DNA from: Candidatus Woesearchaeota archaeon
Lineage (GTDB): Archaea; Nanobdellota; Nanobdellia; SCGC-AAA011-G17; VGLX01
Direction of reading: 5' to 3'
Assembly: GCA_016866645.1 (NCBI GenBank)
Contig: VGLX01000024.1
Location: 1 to 9,674, forward strand
DNA: 9,674 nt
Below the pieces are notes generated by a model. The model saw nothing but the letters and a program-made list of their open reading frames with translations. It made no database searches and was not told the DNA's origin. The first letter of the stretch is position 1; the number at the start of each line of letters is the position of its first letter. Position numbers and translations under genes: made by a program. This document shows positions 1 to 5,757 of the stretch, in pieces.

Positions 1-26
1 TGCTCAACTACTGGCTGTAACAAAAA

Positions 27-35
27 TTTTATATA
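27..35 (+). promoter_or_regulatory. TATA box of the ZPR1 gene
   Basis: TTTTATATA, preceded by an A-rich BRE-like stretch (ACAAAAA). Its centre lies about 29 nt before the ATG at 60, which places transcription start at or just before that ATG and implies a leaderless or near-leaderless mRNA. This spacing favours ATG 60 over the in-frame GTG at 36, which would lie inside the promoter. Confidence 0.6.
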
Positions 36-59
36 GTGTCTGTTTCTAGTCTATTAGTT

Positions 60-581
60 ATGGAAAAGATAGAACACGAAACTTGTCCGGCATGTCACAA
101 CAAGACTTTGACTTTGACTCAGGAAGAGACAGACATCCCTTACTTCGGTAAGACTTACATATTCTCGATGAGCTGCTCGAACTGCGACTATCACAAGGCG
201 GATATAGAAGCTGAAGAGCAGAAAAACCCGGTTAAGATAACTTTCAACGTTGAGAACAAGAAAGACCTGAACATAAGGGTCGTGAGGAGCTCGGAAGCTT
301 CTATTAAGATACCCCACGTAGGCAGCATGGACCCTGGTGAGGCGGCAGAAGGTTTCGTGACAAACATCGAAGGACTTATCGAACGGTTCAAGAAACAAAT
401 CGAAGTGCTTAGGGATACTGCCGAAGAGGATGAGGACAGGAAGAAAGCTAAGAATCTTCTGAAGAAGCTCCAACGGGTCATTTGGGGCGATGAGCAGTTG
501 AAGATAATAATCGAGGACCCTAGCGGCAATTCCGCAATCATATCTGATAAGGCTGTTGTTGAGAAGCTGAAGTCTAGGTAA
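60..581 (+). CDS. zpr1: ZPR1 zinc-finger domain protein (archaeal single-domain form)
   Basis: This is a 173-residue archaeal ZPR1-family protein. An N-terminal zinc ribbon has CPAC at residues 9-12 and CSNC at 39-42; between them runs the family signature DIPYFGK, followed by IFSM. Downstream are the ZPR1-domain stretches GFVTNIEGLIERF and IIEDPSGNSAI. In eukaryotes ZPR1 has two such units and works with the elongation factor eEF1A. Archaeal proteins have one unit and their role is not established; an EF1A-related function is inference. The reading frame is also open from a GTG at 36, but the TATA box at 27-35 points to ATG 60. The gene ends tail-to-tail with the radical SAM gene, overlapping it by 8 bp (574-581). 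Complete and without visible defects. Confidence 0.9.
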   Translation: MEKIEHETCPACHNKTLTLTQEETDIPYFGKTYIFSMSCSNCDYHKADIEAEEQKNPVKITFNVENKKDLNIRVVRSSEASIKIPHVGSMDPGEAAEGFVTNIEGLIERFKKQIEVLRDTAEEDEDRKKAKNLLKKLQRVIWGDEQLKIIIEDPSGNSAIISDKAVVEKLKSR

Positions 582-1440
582 TCTTTCTCAGGACTATTTT
601 TTGGAGTATGCACTCATGGTGTTTGTTACATTTCCTTTCGTTGAATCTTAGCTCTTTTGTATAAACCTTTTTTGATATGTCTAATGGGCAGGTTATCTTT
701 TTTCCGTCGGGGAATACGTTTCCGAACCTGCACTTGCTAACAGGGTTTTGGTTATTCTTAGTCTTTATCACTCCTCTCGTTGCGATGTGCAGCTCGTTTA
801 TGTTTCCTTTGTAGTTCGTTACTGTTTTTTGTACGACTTTGAAGTACTCTCCTAAGGGAAGTGTTTGTGCCGTGTCTTTCCAATAGTCTTGCGTGGCGGC
901 TATGTCTCTTATGCTTGATATGTAGAACGCTTGGCAGTTGAAATTGTTCTCAGCGAGCCTCATAGCGCGGGGGAGATCTTTTATGTTGTCTTTCCTCAGC
1001 ATGTAGACTATTGTGACCGGGAATTTGACTGATGGCACGTCCTCTAATGGCTTTTCGCTTAGCTCTGCACCATAGATGCCTATTCTTATTTTTGTTTTTG
1101 ACATGTCTGCCTTCTTCAGTGCTTTCAAGTTAGTACCGTTGGTGTACAAAGTCGTTCTGAGCCCTGATTCTGTGTTGAACGCTATTATCTTGTTCAAGTC
1201 CTTGTGGAGCGTCGGCTCTCCGCCCAGGAGTATGACTTTTCGGATGTTGCCCAAGTATTTCCTTACCGCCTGCTTATACTCTTCTAGTGACAGATCTTCC
1301 TTGCCAAGGTTATGCGCGTAGAAGCAGGCCTTGCATCTCAGGTTGCACTTGTTGGTTATGAATACCTGCAAAGTGTTGACTGGGCTTGGTGTTAGTTCTT
1401 CCCATTCAGAATTGTTATAAGACAAGATAAACCGCCCCAT
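574..1440 (-). CDS. Radical SAM protein with SPASM/twitch-like C-terminal cysteines
   Basis: This is a 288-residue radical SAM enzyme of unknown substrate. The canonical CX3CX2C cluster for the AdoMet-binding [4Fe-4S] is at C32, C36 and C39 (context NKCNLRCKACFYA). It is followed by the SAM-contacting GGEP at 73-76 and a YTNG strand at 99-102. The C-terminal quarter has four more cysteines (C237, C251, C271, C277) in the arrangement CRFGNVFPDG...CPLDIS...CNKHHEC, which resembles a SPASM or twitch domain that would hold an auxiliary Fe-S cluster. SPASM-type enzymes often modify peptides or proteins, but I see no candidate precursor peptide nearby. A strong Shine-Dalgarno site at 1448-1454 supports the start. 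It is divergent from the winged-helix regulator at 1593 and shares a 152-bp intergenic region with it, so control by that regulator is possible. Confidence 0.88.
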   Translation of the reverse strand: MGRFILSYNNSEWEELTPSPVNTLQVFITNKCNLRCKACFYAHNLGKEDLSLEEYKQAVRKYLGNIRKVILLGGEPTLHKDLNKIIAFNTESGLRTTLYTNGTNLKALKKADMSKTKIRIGIYGAELSEKPLEDVPSVKFPVTIVYMLRKDNIKDLPRAMRLAENNFNCQAFYISSIRDIAATQDYWKDTAQTLPLGEYFKVVQKTVTNYKGNINELHIATRGVIKTKNNQNPVSKCRFGNVFPDGKKITCPLDISKKVYTKELRFNERKCNKHHECILQKIVLRKIT

Positions 1441-1447
1441 ATTGAAT

Positions 1448-1454
1448 ACCTCCC
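1448..1454 (-). promoter_or_regulatory. Shine-Dalgarno site of the radical SAM gene
   Basis: On the minus strand, GGGAGGT lies 7 nt before the ATG at 1440. This near-perfect anti-SD match shows that the transcript has a leader, in contrast to the leaderless genes around it. Confidence 0.75.
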
Positions 1455-1506
1455 TTTAGTGTTACAGTGATTAGTATCGGGTTTGTAATAAGGCTTGGGT
1501 TGACAG

Positions 1507-1515
1507 AAAAATAAA
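1507..1515 (-). promoter_or_regulatory. Candidate TATA box for the radical SAM gene
   Basis: On the minus strand, TTTATTTTT lies about 70 nt before the ATG. It would start transcription near 1485 and give a leader of about 45 nt containing the SD site. The region is AT-rich and other placements are possible. Confidence 0.35.
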
Positions 1516-1561
1516 CTTTTTAGTTTACTTTTATTAACCTATATTGTTTATGATATAAATC

Positions 1562-1570
1562 TTTAAAAAA
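1562..1570 (+). promoter_or_regulatory. TATA box of the winged-helix regulator gene
   Basis: TTTAAAAAA is centred about 27 nt before the ATG at 1593, the spacing expected for a leaderless archaeal transcript. Confidence 0.55.
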
Positions 1571-1592
1571 ACGCTATACCAAGAAGAGTGGC

Positions 1593-2453
1593 ATGGCTTT
1601 AAGCTTGACACTTCCGCAGATAGGGGATAAATCAACAACCAAGGATTACATAATATCCGTACTGGGATATGACTGGCCGTTATCCGCCAAAAAGGTGTAC
1701 AACCTGATCAAGAAGAAGTACGGGCATGACGTAACTTACCAGGCAGTCTACAAGACGATACATGAGCTTATCGAAAAAGGGGTTTTAGAAAAGAAAAGCA
1801 ACGAATACCAGATCAACCTTAAATGGCTGAAAGACCTACATAGCTACACTGAAGTGATAGAGACTAATTATTACACCAAGAACAGGCTTAAGCTGATAGA
1901 AGGCATAAAAGACGCAAAAAAAGAAGGCAATATTAACGTCCTGACATTCGAGACTTTCTTCGACGTGGAGAAATACCTGTACTACCTGCAAAAGCAGTAC
2001 ATCCTGAGCTCTAAAAGTAAAGAGGTTATCTGCGTGCACCATAATCATGAGTGGAGGCCGTTATTCTACTTAAGGGCTGAATACAACTGGATAAAGAAAG
2101 TCAAAGGCCTAGGCCACCAGACATACATCCTATGCGCCGGCAACACCGTGATAGACCGCTGGTGCGCTGACTTCTACAGGTCAATCGGGTGCAATGTCAA
2201 GCTTAACACTAACTGCGCGTCCACTTGCGAGCTTATAGTGTTCGGAGACGTGATAATACAGGTCTACCTCCCAAGCGAAATCAAGAGCAGCATCAAAGGG
2301 ATCTTCAGCAAGCTTAAAGACGTTAGCAAGATAAACCAGAAAACCCTAATAGAGAGCATATTTGAGAAAAAGACAGACATTAAAGTGATAATAAACAAGG
2401 ACTACGACCTTGCAGAACAGATAAAAAAAGACACCATATCAAACTTTTGCTGA
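1593..2453 (+). CDS. Winged-helix transcriptional regulator with Cys/His-rich C-terminal domain
   Basis: This is a 286-residue putative DNA-binding regulator. Residues about 15-80 form a winged helix-turn-helix: WPLSAKKVYNLIKKK, then VTYQAVYKTIHELIEKGVLEK as the recognition-helix region, then a short wing ending EYQINLKWL. The C-terminal two thirds (about 90-286) is a separate domain with CVHHNHEW at 147-154 and cysteines at 147, 181, 191, 200, 208 and 212. That density could bind a metal or sense redox state, but no ligand is recognisable. I recall similar full-length proteins in DPANN genomes but cannot name a family. The gene is divergent from the radical SAM gene and followed, after 80 nt, by the GT-C membrane operon. 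The 10-mer TTGTAATAAG occurs in both flanking intergenic regions. A TATA box at 1562-1570 supports ATG 1593. Confidence 0.75.
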   Translation: MALSLTLPQIGDKSTTKDYIISVLGYDWPLSAKKVYNLIKKKYGHDVTYQAVYKTIHELIEKGVLEKKSNEYQINLKWLKDLHSYTEVIETNYYTKNRLKLIEGIKDAKKEGNINVLTFETFFDVEKYLYYLQKQYILSSKSKEVICVHHNHEWRPLFYLRAEYNWIKKVKGLGHQTYILCAGNTVIDRWCADFYRSIGCNVKLNTNCASTCELIVFGDVIIQVYLPSEIKSSIKGIFSKLKDVSKINQKTLIESIFEKKTDIKVIINKDYDLAEQIKKDTISNFC

Positions 2454-2469
2454 CTTACCCAGATATAGC

Positions 2470-2491
2470 TTGTAATAAGCGAGCGTTACAA
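2470..2491. repeat. Inverted repeat TTGTAA-N10-TTACAA upstream of the GT-C operon promoter
   Basis: Six-base perfect arms (2470-2475 and 2486-2491) lie immediately upstream of the TATA element at 2496-2505. The left arm is part of TTGTAATAAG, which also occurs at 1483-1492. The position suits an operator. It is also just downstream of the regulator's stop codon, so a termination role cannot be excluded, although no T-run follows it. Confidence 0.35.
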
Positions 2492-2495
2492 CAAA

Positions 2496-2505
2496 TTTTA
2501 AAAAA
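2496..2505 (+). promoter_or_regulatory. TATA box of the GT-C membrane operon
   Basis: TTTTAAAAAA is preceded by the BRE-like ACAACAAA. Its centre is about 33 nt before the ATG at 2534, giving a leader of only a few bases. Confidence 0.5.
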
Positions 2506-2533
2506 CATAAAACAGTTTAATTACCCTAGGTAA

Positions 2534-4213
2534 ATGAAAGGGAATAAGGCTCTAGAAGGAATTTTTATTATTGCATACATAGGTATATTCTTGTGGATGT
2601 GCGGACCTTTCTTGAAGTACTTGGTAATACATGATAGGCCCATGGCGTTTGTATCTACAGACTCTTACGCTTGGTATACGTATTCCAAGGGGATTTATGA
2701 CTCTGGAAGCTTCAAGTACACTCCGTCTTTCTTGAACCTGGGAATGGAGGGCTTTACCTCCCCTGAGCCACCGCTGTTCCTGCAGCTGAATGCGTTCATG
2801 GCTCACGCGACAGGGCTGCCGCTATATGACATCCAGATACTATTGGTCATGCTCATGGTCATCCTGATAATATTAATCTTTTTCGTGATAGTCAGGAGTT
2901 ATAATCCGTTTTTAGCTTACCTTTCTCTGCCTTTATGCATCATCACGTTCACCTGGCCTTTTGACGCTAGCATCATATTCGGTATAATCCCTGCAGTGTT
3001 CGGTTTTGTTTTCCTTTTCGTAAGTTTTTTCATGATGCTGAACATGGACCTGAAGTATTCTGCAGCGATAATGGGTCTTGTCTTCTCTGCTATGGTCATG
3101 GGCCATACTGTGAGAGTTTTTGAATTCGTATTCTTCGGGGGAGTGTTTATCATAATAGGGTTCGTGCTTAAGAGGGTAAACCTCGGATTTTTGAAAAAGC
3201 TTGCCATAGCCGGGGGGATAGCGTCCATAACTACAGTTTACCATCTCGTTATCTTCTGGCAAAGATATTCCGAAGGGAGCAGCTTTAACTTCGTCCCGTT
3301 GGATCAAGGCGCCAGGTATTTAACGATAACCTTGAAGGACTTTAAGTTCGGTACACAGTATGTCATCTTGGCAGGACTAGCTTTATGCGTGTACTTCTTG
3401 ATAAAGGAAAGAAAGAACATAAAATGTCTTATCTTCACGTTTCCGCTGACGGGGTTTTTACTAGTTCATTTTTTTAGGGTAAACAAGATCTACCAAGTGA
3501 CTTTTTTCTGGCCTTCGCTTTTAGGATTAGCTTTGGGTTTAGTGATATTCTTTGTATTAAGGCTTAATCTTTTTTCGGTAATCCAGGACAATAAGATATT
3601 CCATTTCTGGTTAAGCCTCTTCATCGCCTGGCTTCTTATCCTCCAGATTCATTACGCTTCAAGGGGTTACAGAGAGATAATCTCCGACACAGGCACCACA
3701 CCTAACCAAGCCCAGTGGAGTGCGCTTATGTGGATACGGGAGAATACTAAGCCCGATGACAAAATCCTTTTCGTTTATTTCAACGATTACCCTGAGGACT
3801 TCGAGTACTTATTATTCCCGACTGAACGACAGATGCATTACATCCCCCTAGAGGATATAGACTTCGCATTAAAACAAGGGTGTATAGTGAACCATATCAT
3901 AAAAGACTATAGCGTACCGTTTTTTTACAAGCGCGACCCTGATTTCCCATTGAAAATAGTGAAAGTAGACAAGAGCCAGTATGTTAGAAGCAACATGACC
4001 GTGTGTGATTTTGACTATGTTTATGGCAAAAGGTCAGTGGACACGATTGACATAAAAGGGGTTAACAGACAGACAGGGATTTTTGACAGAAGAACAGAAT
4101 ATGTGGTTAATTTTATGAACGAACTGAAAAAACGTGACAATTTTGAGTTAGTGTTCCTAATCGATGAAGCCGCCATCTTAAAGAACAATCGTCCAGGAGA
4201 AGCATGCGTCTGA
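2534..4213 (+). CDS. Multi-spanning membrane protein, GT-C-like putative glycosyltransferase
   Basis: This is a 559-residue integral membrane protein. About eleven hydrophobic segments are visible, at roughly 8-25, 103-120, 124-140, 145-170, 177-192, 197-212, 220-240, 275-292, 298-312, 322-345 and 357-373. A hydrophilic C-terminal domain (about 375-559) follows. The first outer loop is long and carries STDSYAWYTYSKGIYDSG with an acidic residue at D43, where GT-C enzymes place their catalytic Asp. The soluble part opens with WSALMWIRENTKPDDKIL, similar in style to the start of the C-terminal domain of STT3-like and other GT-C proteins. The STT3 WWDYG motif is absent, so I do not call it oligosaccharyltransferase. 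It probably transfers sugars from lipid carriers to glycans or surface proteins, which is inference. Its last 10 bp overlap the next gene, so the two form an operon. Confidence 0.7.
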   Translation: MKGNKALEGIFIIAYIGIFLWMCGPFLKYLVIHDRPMAFVSTDSYAWYTYSKGIYDSGSFKYTPSFLNLGMEGFTSPEPPLFLQLNAFMAHATGLPLYDIQILLVMLMVILIILIFFVIVRSYNPFLAYLSLPLCIITFTWPFDASIIFGIIPAVFGFVFLFVSFFMMLNMDLKYSAAIMGLVFSAMVMGHTVRVFEFVFFGGVFIIIGFVLKRVNLGFLKKLAIAGGIASITTVYHLVIFWQRYSEGSSFNFVPLDQGARYLTITLKDFKFGTQYVILAGLALCVYFLIKERKNIKCLIFTFPLTGFLLVHFFRVNKIYQVTFFWPSLLGLALGLVIFFVLRLNLFSVIQDNKIFHFWLSLFIAWLLILQIHYASRGYREIISDTGTTPNQAQWSALMWIRENTKPDDKILFVYFNDYPEDFEYLLFPTERQMHYIPLEDIDFALKQGCIVNHIIKDYSVPFFYKRDPDFPLKIVKVDKSQYVRSNMTVCDFDYVYGKRSVDTIDIKGVNRQTGIFDRRTEYVVNFMNELKKRDNFELVFLIDEAAILKNNRPGEACV

Positions 4214-4581
4214 AAAAGTTCATAGGCACTGTGAAAGAAAACAAGCTGTTGTCAGAGGCAGCGCAATTAATAGGCGTTATGATAGGCTTATCTATCGCGT
4301 TCAAGATCGCTTTTTACAAGCAAGACTGGTTAACAGCGATAATGCTAGTTTTCAAGATTTTTAGCGTGATAGTGATCCCTGGGCTTTTCCTAGTGGCTTA
4401 TCTTCACAAAAGGCTTGATTTCACAACAAGGATAATCATCGGTTCCGCGCTGATGATCGGATTTGTTAGCATCACGAGTTATTATCTAGGGATTATTGGG
4501 TTGCATGTCAAGTATCATCCTTTTGTCATCCCCTCAATCGCGCTAGTACTGGGCCTTACCTTATTCTTGAAGAACAGGTGA
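4204..4581 (+). CDS. Small four-helix membrane protein
   Basis: This 125-residue protein has four predicted membrane helices at about 18-37, 43-66, 74-98 and 104-122, with basic residues at both ends. The pattern VIPGLFLVAYL, then a basic/acidic loop, then TRIIIGSALMIGFVSITSYYLG resembles the helix pair seen in DUF1616-like and related archaeal membrane proteins; this is recall, not a search. The start codon lies inside the last codons of the GT-C gene (10-bp overlap), and GGAG at 4196-4199 is a plausible ribosome site. That arrangement suggests translational coupling and a joint role with the GT-C protein, for example as a membrane partner. The function is unknown. Confidence 0.7.
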   Translation: MRLKKFIGTVKENKLLSEAAQLIGVMIGLSIAFKIAFYKQDWLTAIMLVFKIFSVIVIPGLFLVAYLHKRLDFTTRIIIGSALMIGFVSITSYYLGIIGLHVKYHPFVIPSIALVLGLTLFLKNR

Positions 4582-4610
4582 TGCTAAAAGTCTGAGGCTA
4601 GAACAAGATA

Positions 4611-4622
4611 GCGCAGTTGCGC
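4611..4622. repeat. Short inverted repeat upstream of the dph2 promoter
   Basis: GCGCAGTTGCGC has perfect 5-base arms around a 2-base centre. The loop is too small for an RNA hairpin, but the size and dyad suit a protein-binding site. It ends 4 bases before the TATA box at 4627-4634, where it would overlap the BRE. Confidence 0.3.
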
Positions 4623-4626
4623 AAAG

Positions 4627-4634
4627 TTTTAAAA
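4627..4634 (+). promoter_or_regulatory. TATA box of the short dph2 gene
   Basis: TTTTAAAA is centred about 27 nt before the ATG at 4658, the leaderless spacing. It shows that the gene truly starts here and is not the tail of a longer reading frame. Confidence 0.55.
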
Positions 4635-4657
4635 CATCATTCTGTTGATAATAGCCT

Positions 4658-5284
4658 ATGGAAGTCGTGTTCATAGAATCAAAGAGCAACGTGAGCTTAA
4701 TTAATGTCTTAAGGAAGATAAAAACCAAAGACAAACTCGGCTTGATAACCACTATACAGCATTCTTACAACTTAGAAGATGCTAAGAAACTATTCCCCAA
4801 CTCGGTAATAGGCGGGCAAGTCTTAGGGTGCGACGTATCAGCTGCATTGAAGATAAAAGACCAAGTCGACTTGTTTCTGTTCATCGGGAGCGGAGAGTTT
4901 CATCCTTTGGGTGTAGCATTGAAAACCGACAAGGAAGTGATAATCGCAGACCCTCTGACAGGCAAGGTTTCTAAAATCACAAAAGAAGACATAGCAACAT
5001 ATAGGGTCAAGCTTCGGGGCAAATACGTGAAGTTCCTGAAAGCAGAAAAAGTAGGAATACTAGTATCAGTTAAGCCTGGCCAGTACAACCTAGAAACAGC
5101 CTTGCACCTCCAGAACAAGCTGGAGAAGAGGTCTTACATTCTCGTAGCTAACAACTTCTCAGAAACAGAGCTAGAGAACTACCCTGACATAGAGACGTTC
5201 ATAAACACAGCATGCCCAAGAATTGAGTTTCATAATGTTATTAACCTTGAGGACGTAGAAGAGATGATAAAAAGGTTCTCATGA
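4658..5284 (+). CDS. dph2: Short Dph2-family diphthamide synthase lacking the N-terminal domain
   Basis: Dph2 is a non-canonical radical SAM enzyme. Its [4Fe-4S] cluster cleaves AdoMet to transfer a 3-amino-3-carboxypropyl group to a histidine of EF-2, the first step of diphthamide synthesis. This 208-residue protein matches the middle and C-terminal domains: LGLITTIQH, then GQVLGCDVSAA with C58, then DLFLFIGSGEFHPLGVAL, ADP, GILVSVKPGQYN, VANNF and FINTACPRIEF with C186. Usual archaeal Dph2 is about 320-340 residues. In Pyrococcus Dph2 the cluster is held by three cysteines, one per domain; here domain 1 and its cysteine are absent. A leaderless-type promoter directly before ATG 4658, and an unrelated membrane gene before that, argue against a missed N-terminus. 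It could be a degenerate or split-subunit form. It ends tail-to-tail, overlapping by 6 bp, with the toxin remnant on the other strand. Confidence 0.88.
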   Translation: MEVVFIESKSNVSLINVLRKIKTKDKLGLITTIQHSYNLEDAKKLFPNSVIGGQVLGCDVSAALKIKDQVDLFLFIGSGEFHPLGVALKTDKEVIIADPLTGKVSKITKEDIATYRVKLRGKYVKFLKAEKVGILVSVKPGQYNLETALHLQNKLEKRSYILVANNFSETELENYPDIETFINTACPRIEFHNVINLEDVEEMIKRFS

Positions 5285-5389
5285 TAACCCGTTTTTGCCT
5301 TCTTTGATTTGTTGTCCGACTGTATCGTTGAGTTTTTTGTATTCTGAATCTGCTTCTCCTAAAAGAATAACTCTTGTAGGTTTGTTCAT
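5279..5389 (-). pseudogene. N-terminal remnant of a RelE-like toxin gene
   Basis: On the minus strand this encodes 36 residues, MNKPTRVILLGEAD followed by SEYKKLN and a charged tail, then a stop inside the last codons of dph2. The start looks like the first strand and helix of a RelE/ParE-superfamily toxin. I recall archaeal proteins of about 120 residues that begin this way, continue to a NLWRVEL...RMLYTI-type core, and are encoded next to small winged-helix proteins. Here the catalytic part is missing and antisense dph2 sequence takes its place, so the gene was probably cut by a deletion or rearrangement. The start codon overlaps the upstream winged-helix stop as ATGA, and GAGG at 5399-5402 lies 9 nt before it, typical of a coupled antitoxin-toxin pair. 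The alternative is a real short peptide gene. Confidence 0.55.
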
Positions 5390-5670
5390 ATCTCTGTTCC
5401 TCTTTTTATTAATTCATTTAATTCTTTTCTTTCTGTGAATATCCATAATATCCCTTTTTTTCCTATTAGTATTTTTCCGCTCATTTGTAAATAATCTAAT
5501 ATTTGGATCAAAGTTTGGTGCATTACTTGTTTAGGTAGTTTTCTTTTTAATTCTGCTAAAGTCAATAATTTTCCACTTTTTTTTAGAGTTTCTTCAACCA
5601 TCAAGACAGTGTTCAAAGTAGGCGAATGTTTTAAATTCTTTCTTTCCATAATTTGTATTGTTTGAGGCAT
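5386..5670 (-). CDS. Small winged-helix protein, putative (orphan) antitoxin
   Basis: This is a 94-residue basic protein. Residues LKHSPTLNTVLMVEETL form a first helix; AELKRKLPKQVMHQTLIQIL and DYLQMSGKILIG then give a helix-turn-helix; GILWIFTERKELN completes the wing. It is a DNA-binding fold without a catalytic motif. I recall close relatives in DPANN archaea, often followed by a RelE-like toxin, and the ATGA overlap with the toxin remnant fits that. The reading frame is open to a GTG at 5679, but ATG 5670 is chosen because AGGTG at 5677-5681 lies 6 nt before it and a strong TATA box sits at 5716-5726. The repeated TAAGTATA sequence in its own promoter could be the binding site for autoregulation. 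With the toxin truncated, it may survive as a repressor or be decaying. Confidence 0.7.
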   Translation of the reverse strand: MPQTIQIMERKNLKHSPTLNTVLMVEETLKKSGKLLTLAELKRKLPKQVMHQTLIQILDYLQMSGKILIGKKGILWIFTERKELNELIKRGTEI

Positions 5671-5676
5671 TTTATA

Positions 5677-5681
5677 CACCT
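5677..5681 (-). promoter_or_regulatory. Shine-Dalgarno site deciding the start of the winged-helix antitoxin
   Basis: On the minus strand, AGGTG lies 6 nt before the ATG at 5670. It overlaps the alternative GTG start at 5679, which argues against that start. Confidence 0.55.
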
Positions 5682-5695
5682 AATCTATATAAACT

Positions 5696-5718
5696 TATAC
5701 TTAATAGGTATATACTTA
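5696..5718. repeat. Direct repeat TATACTTA in the winged-helix antitoxin promoter
   Basis: TATACTTA occurs at 5696-5703 and 5711-5718 (15-bp period), with AGGTATA at 5706-5712 between them. The cluster spans the region between the TATA box and the predicted transcription start (about 5696), so it is a reasonable operator candidate. The AT-rich sequence makes chance repeats likely. Confidence 0.3.
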
Positions 5719-5738
5719 TATATAAAGGTTTTGGTTTT
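5716..5738 (-). promoter_or_regulatory. Promoter of the winged-helix antitoxin/toxin-remnant operon
   Basis: On the minus strand, AAAACCAAAA (5729-5738), two bases, then TTTATATATAA (5716-5726) form a BRE-like element and a strong TATA box. Transcription should start near 5696, leaving a leader of about 26 nt that includes the AGGTG site. The same AAAACCAAAA precedes the TATA box of the HEPN/MNT operon at 7249-7258. Confidence 0.6.
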
Positions 5739-5757
5739 TCGTGGCGCAAAACCTTAG

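Noticed and set aside
1076..1321. An 81-residue plus-strand frame within the radical SAM gene.
   Set aside because: It is antisense to the conserved GGEP and YTNG regions of a well-supported gene.
2468..2480. A possible hairpin terminator (GCTT-GTAAT-AAGC) after the regulator gene.
   Set aside because: The stem has only 4 bp and no T-run follows. The larger inverted repeat at 2470-2491, next to the TATA box, is a better reading as an operator.
2917..3307. Two minus-strand frames of 103 and 124 residues.
   Set aside because: They are shadows of the GT-C membrane gene. Their composition follows the antisense of hydrophobic codons, and neither has a domain or ribosome site.
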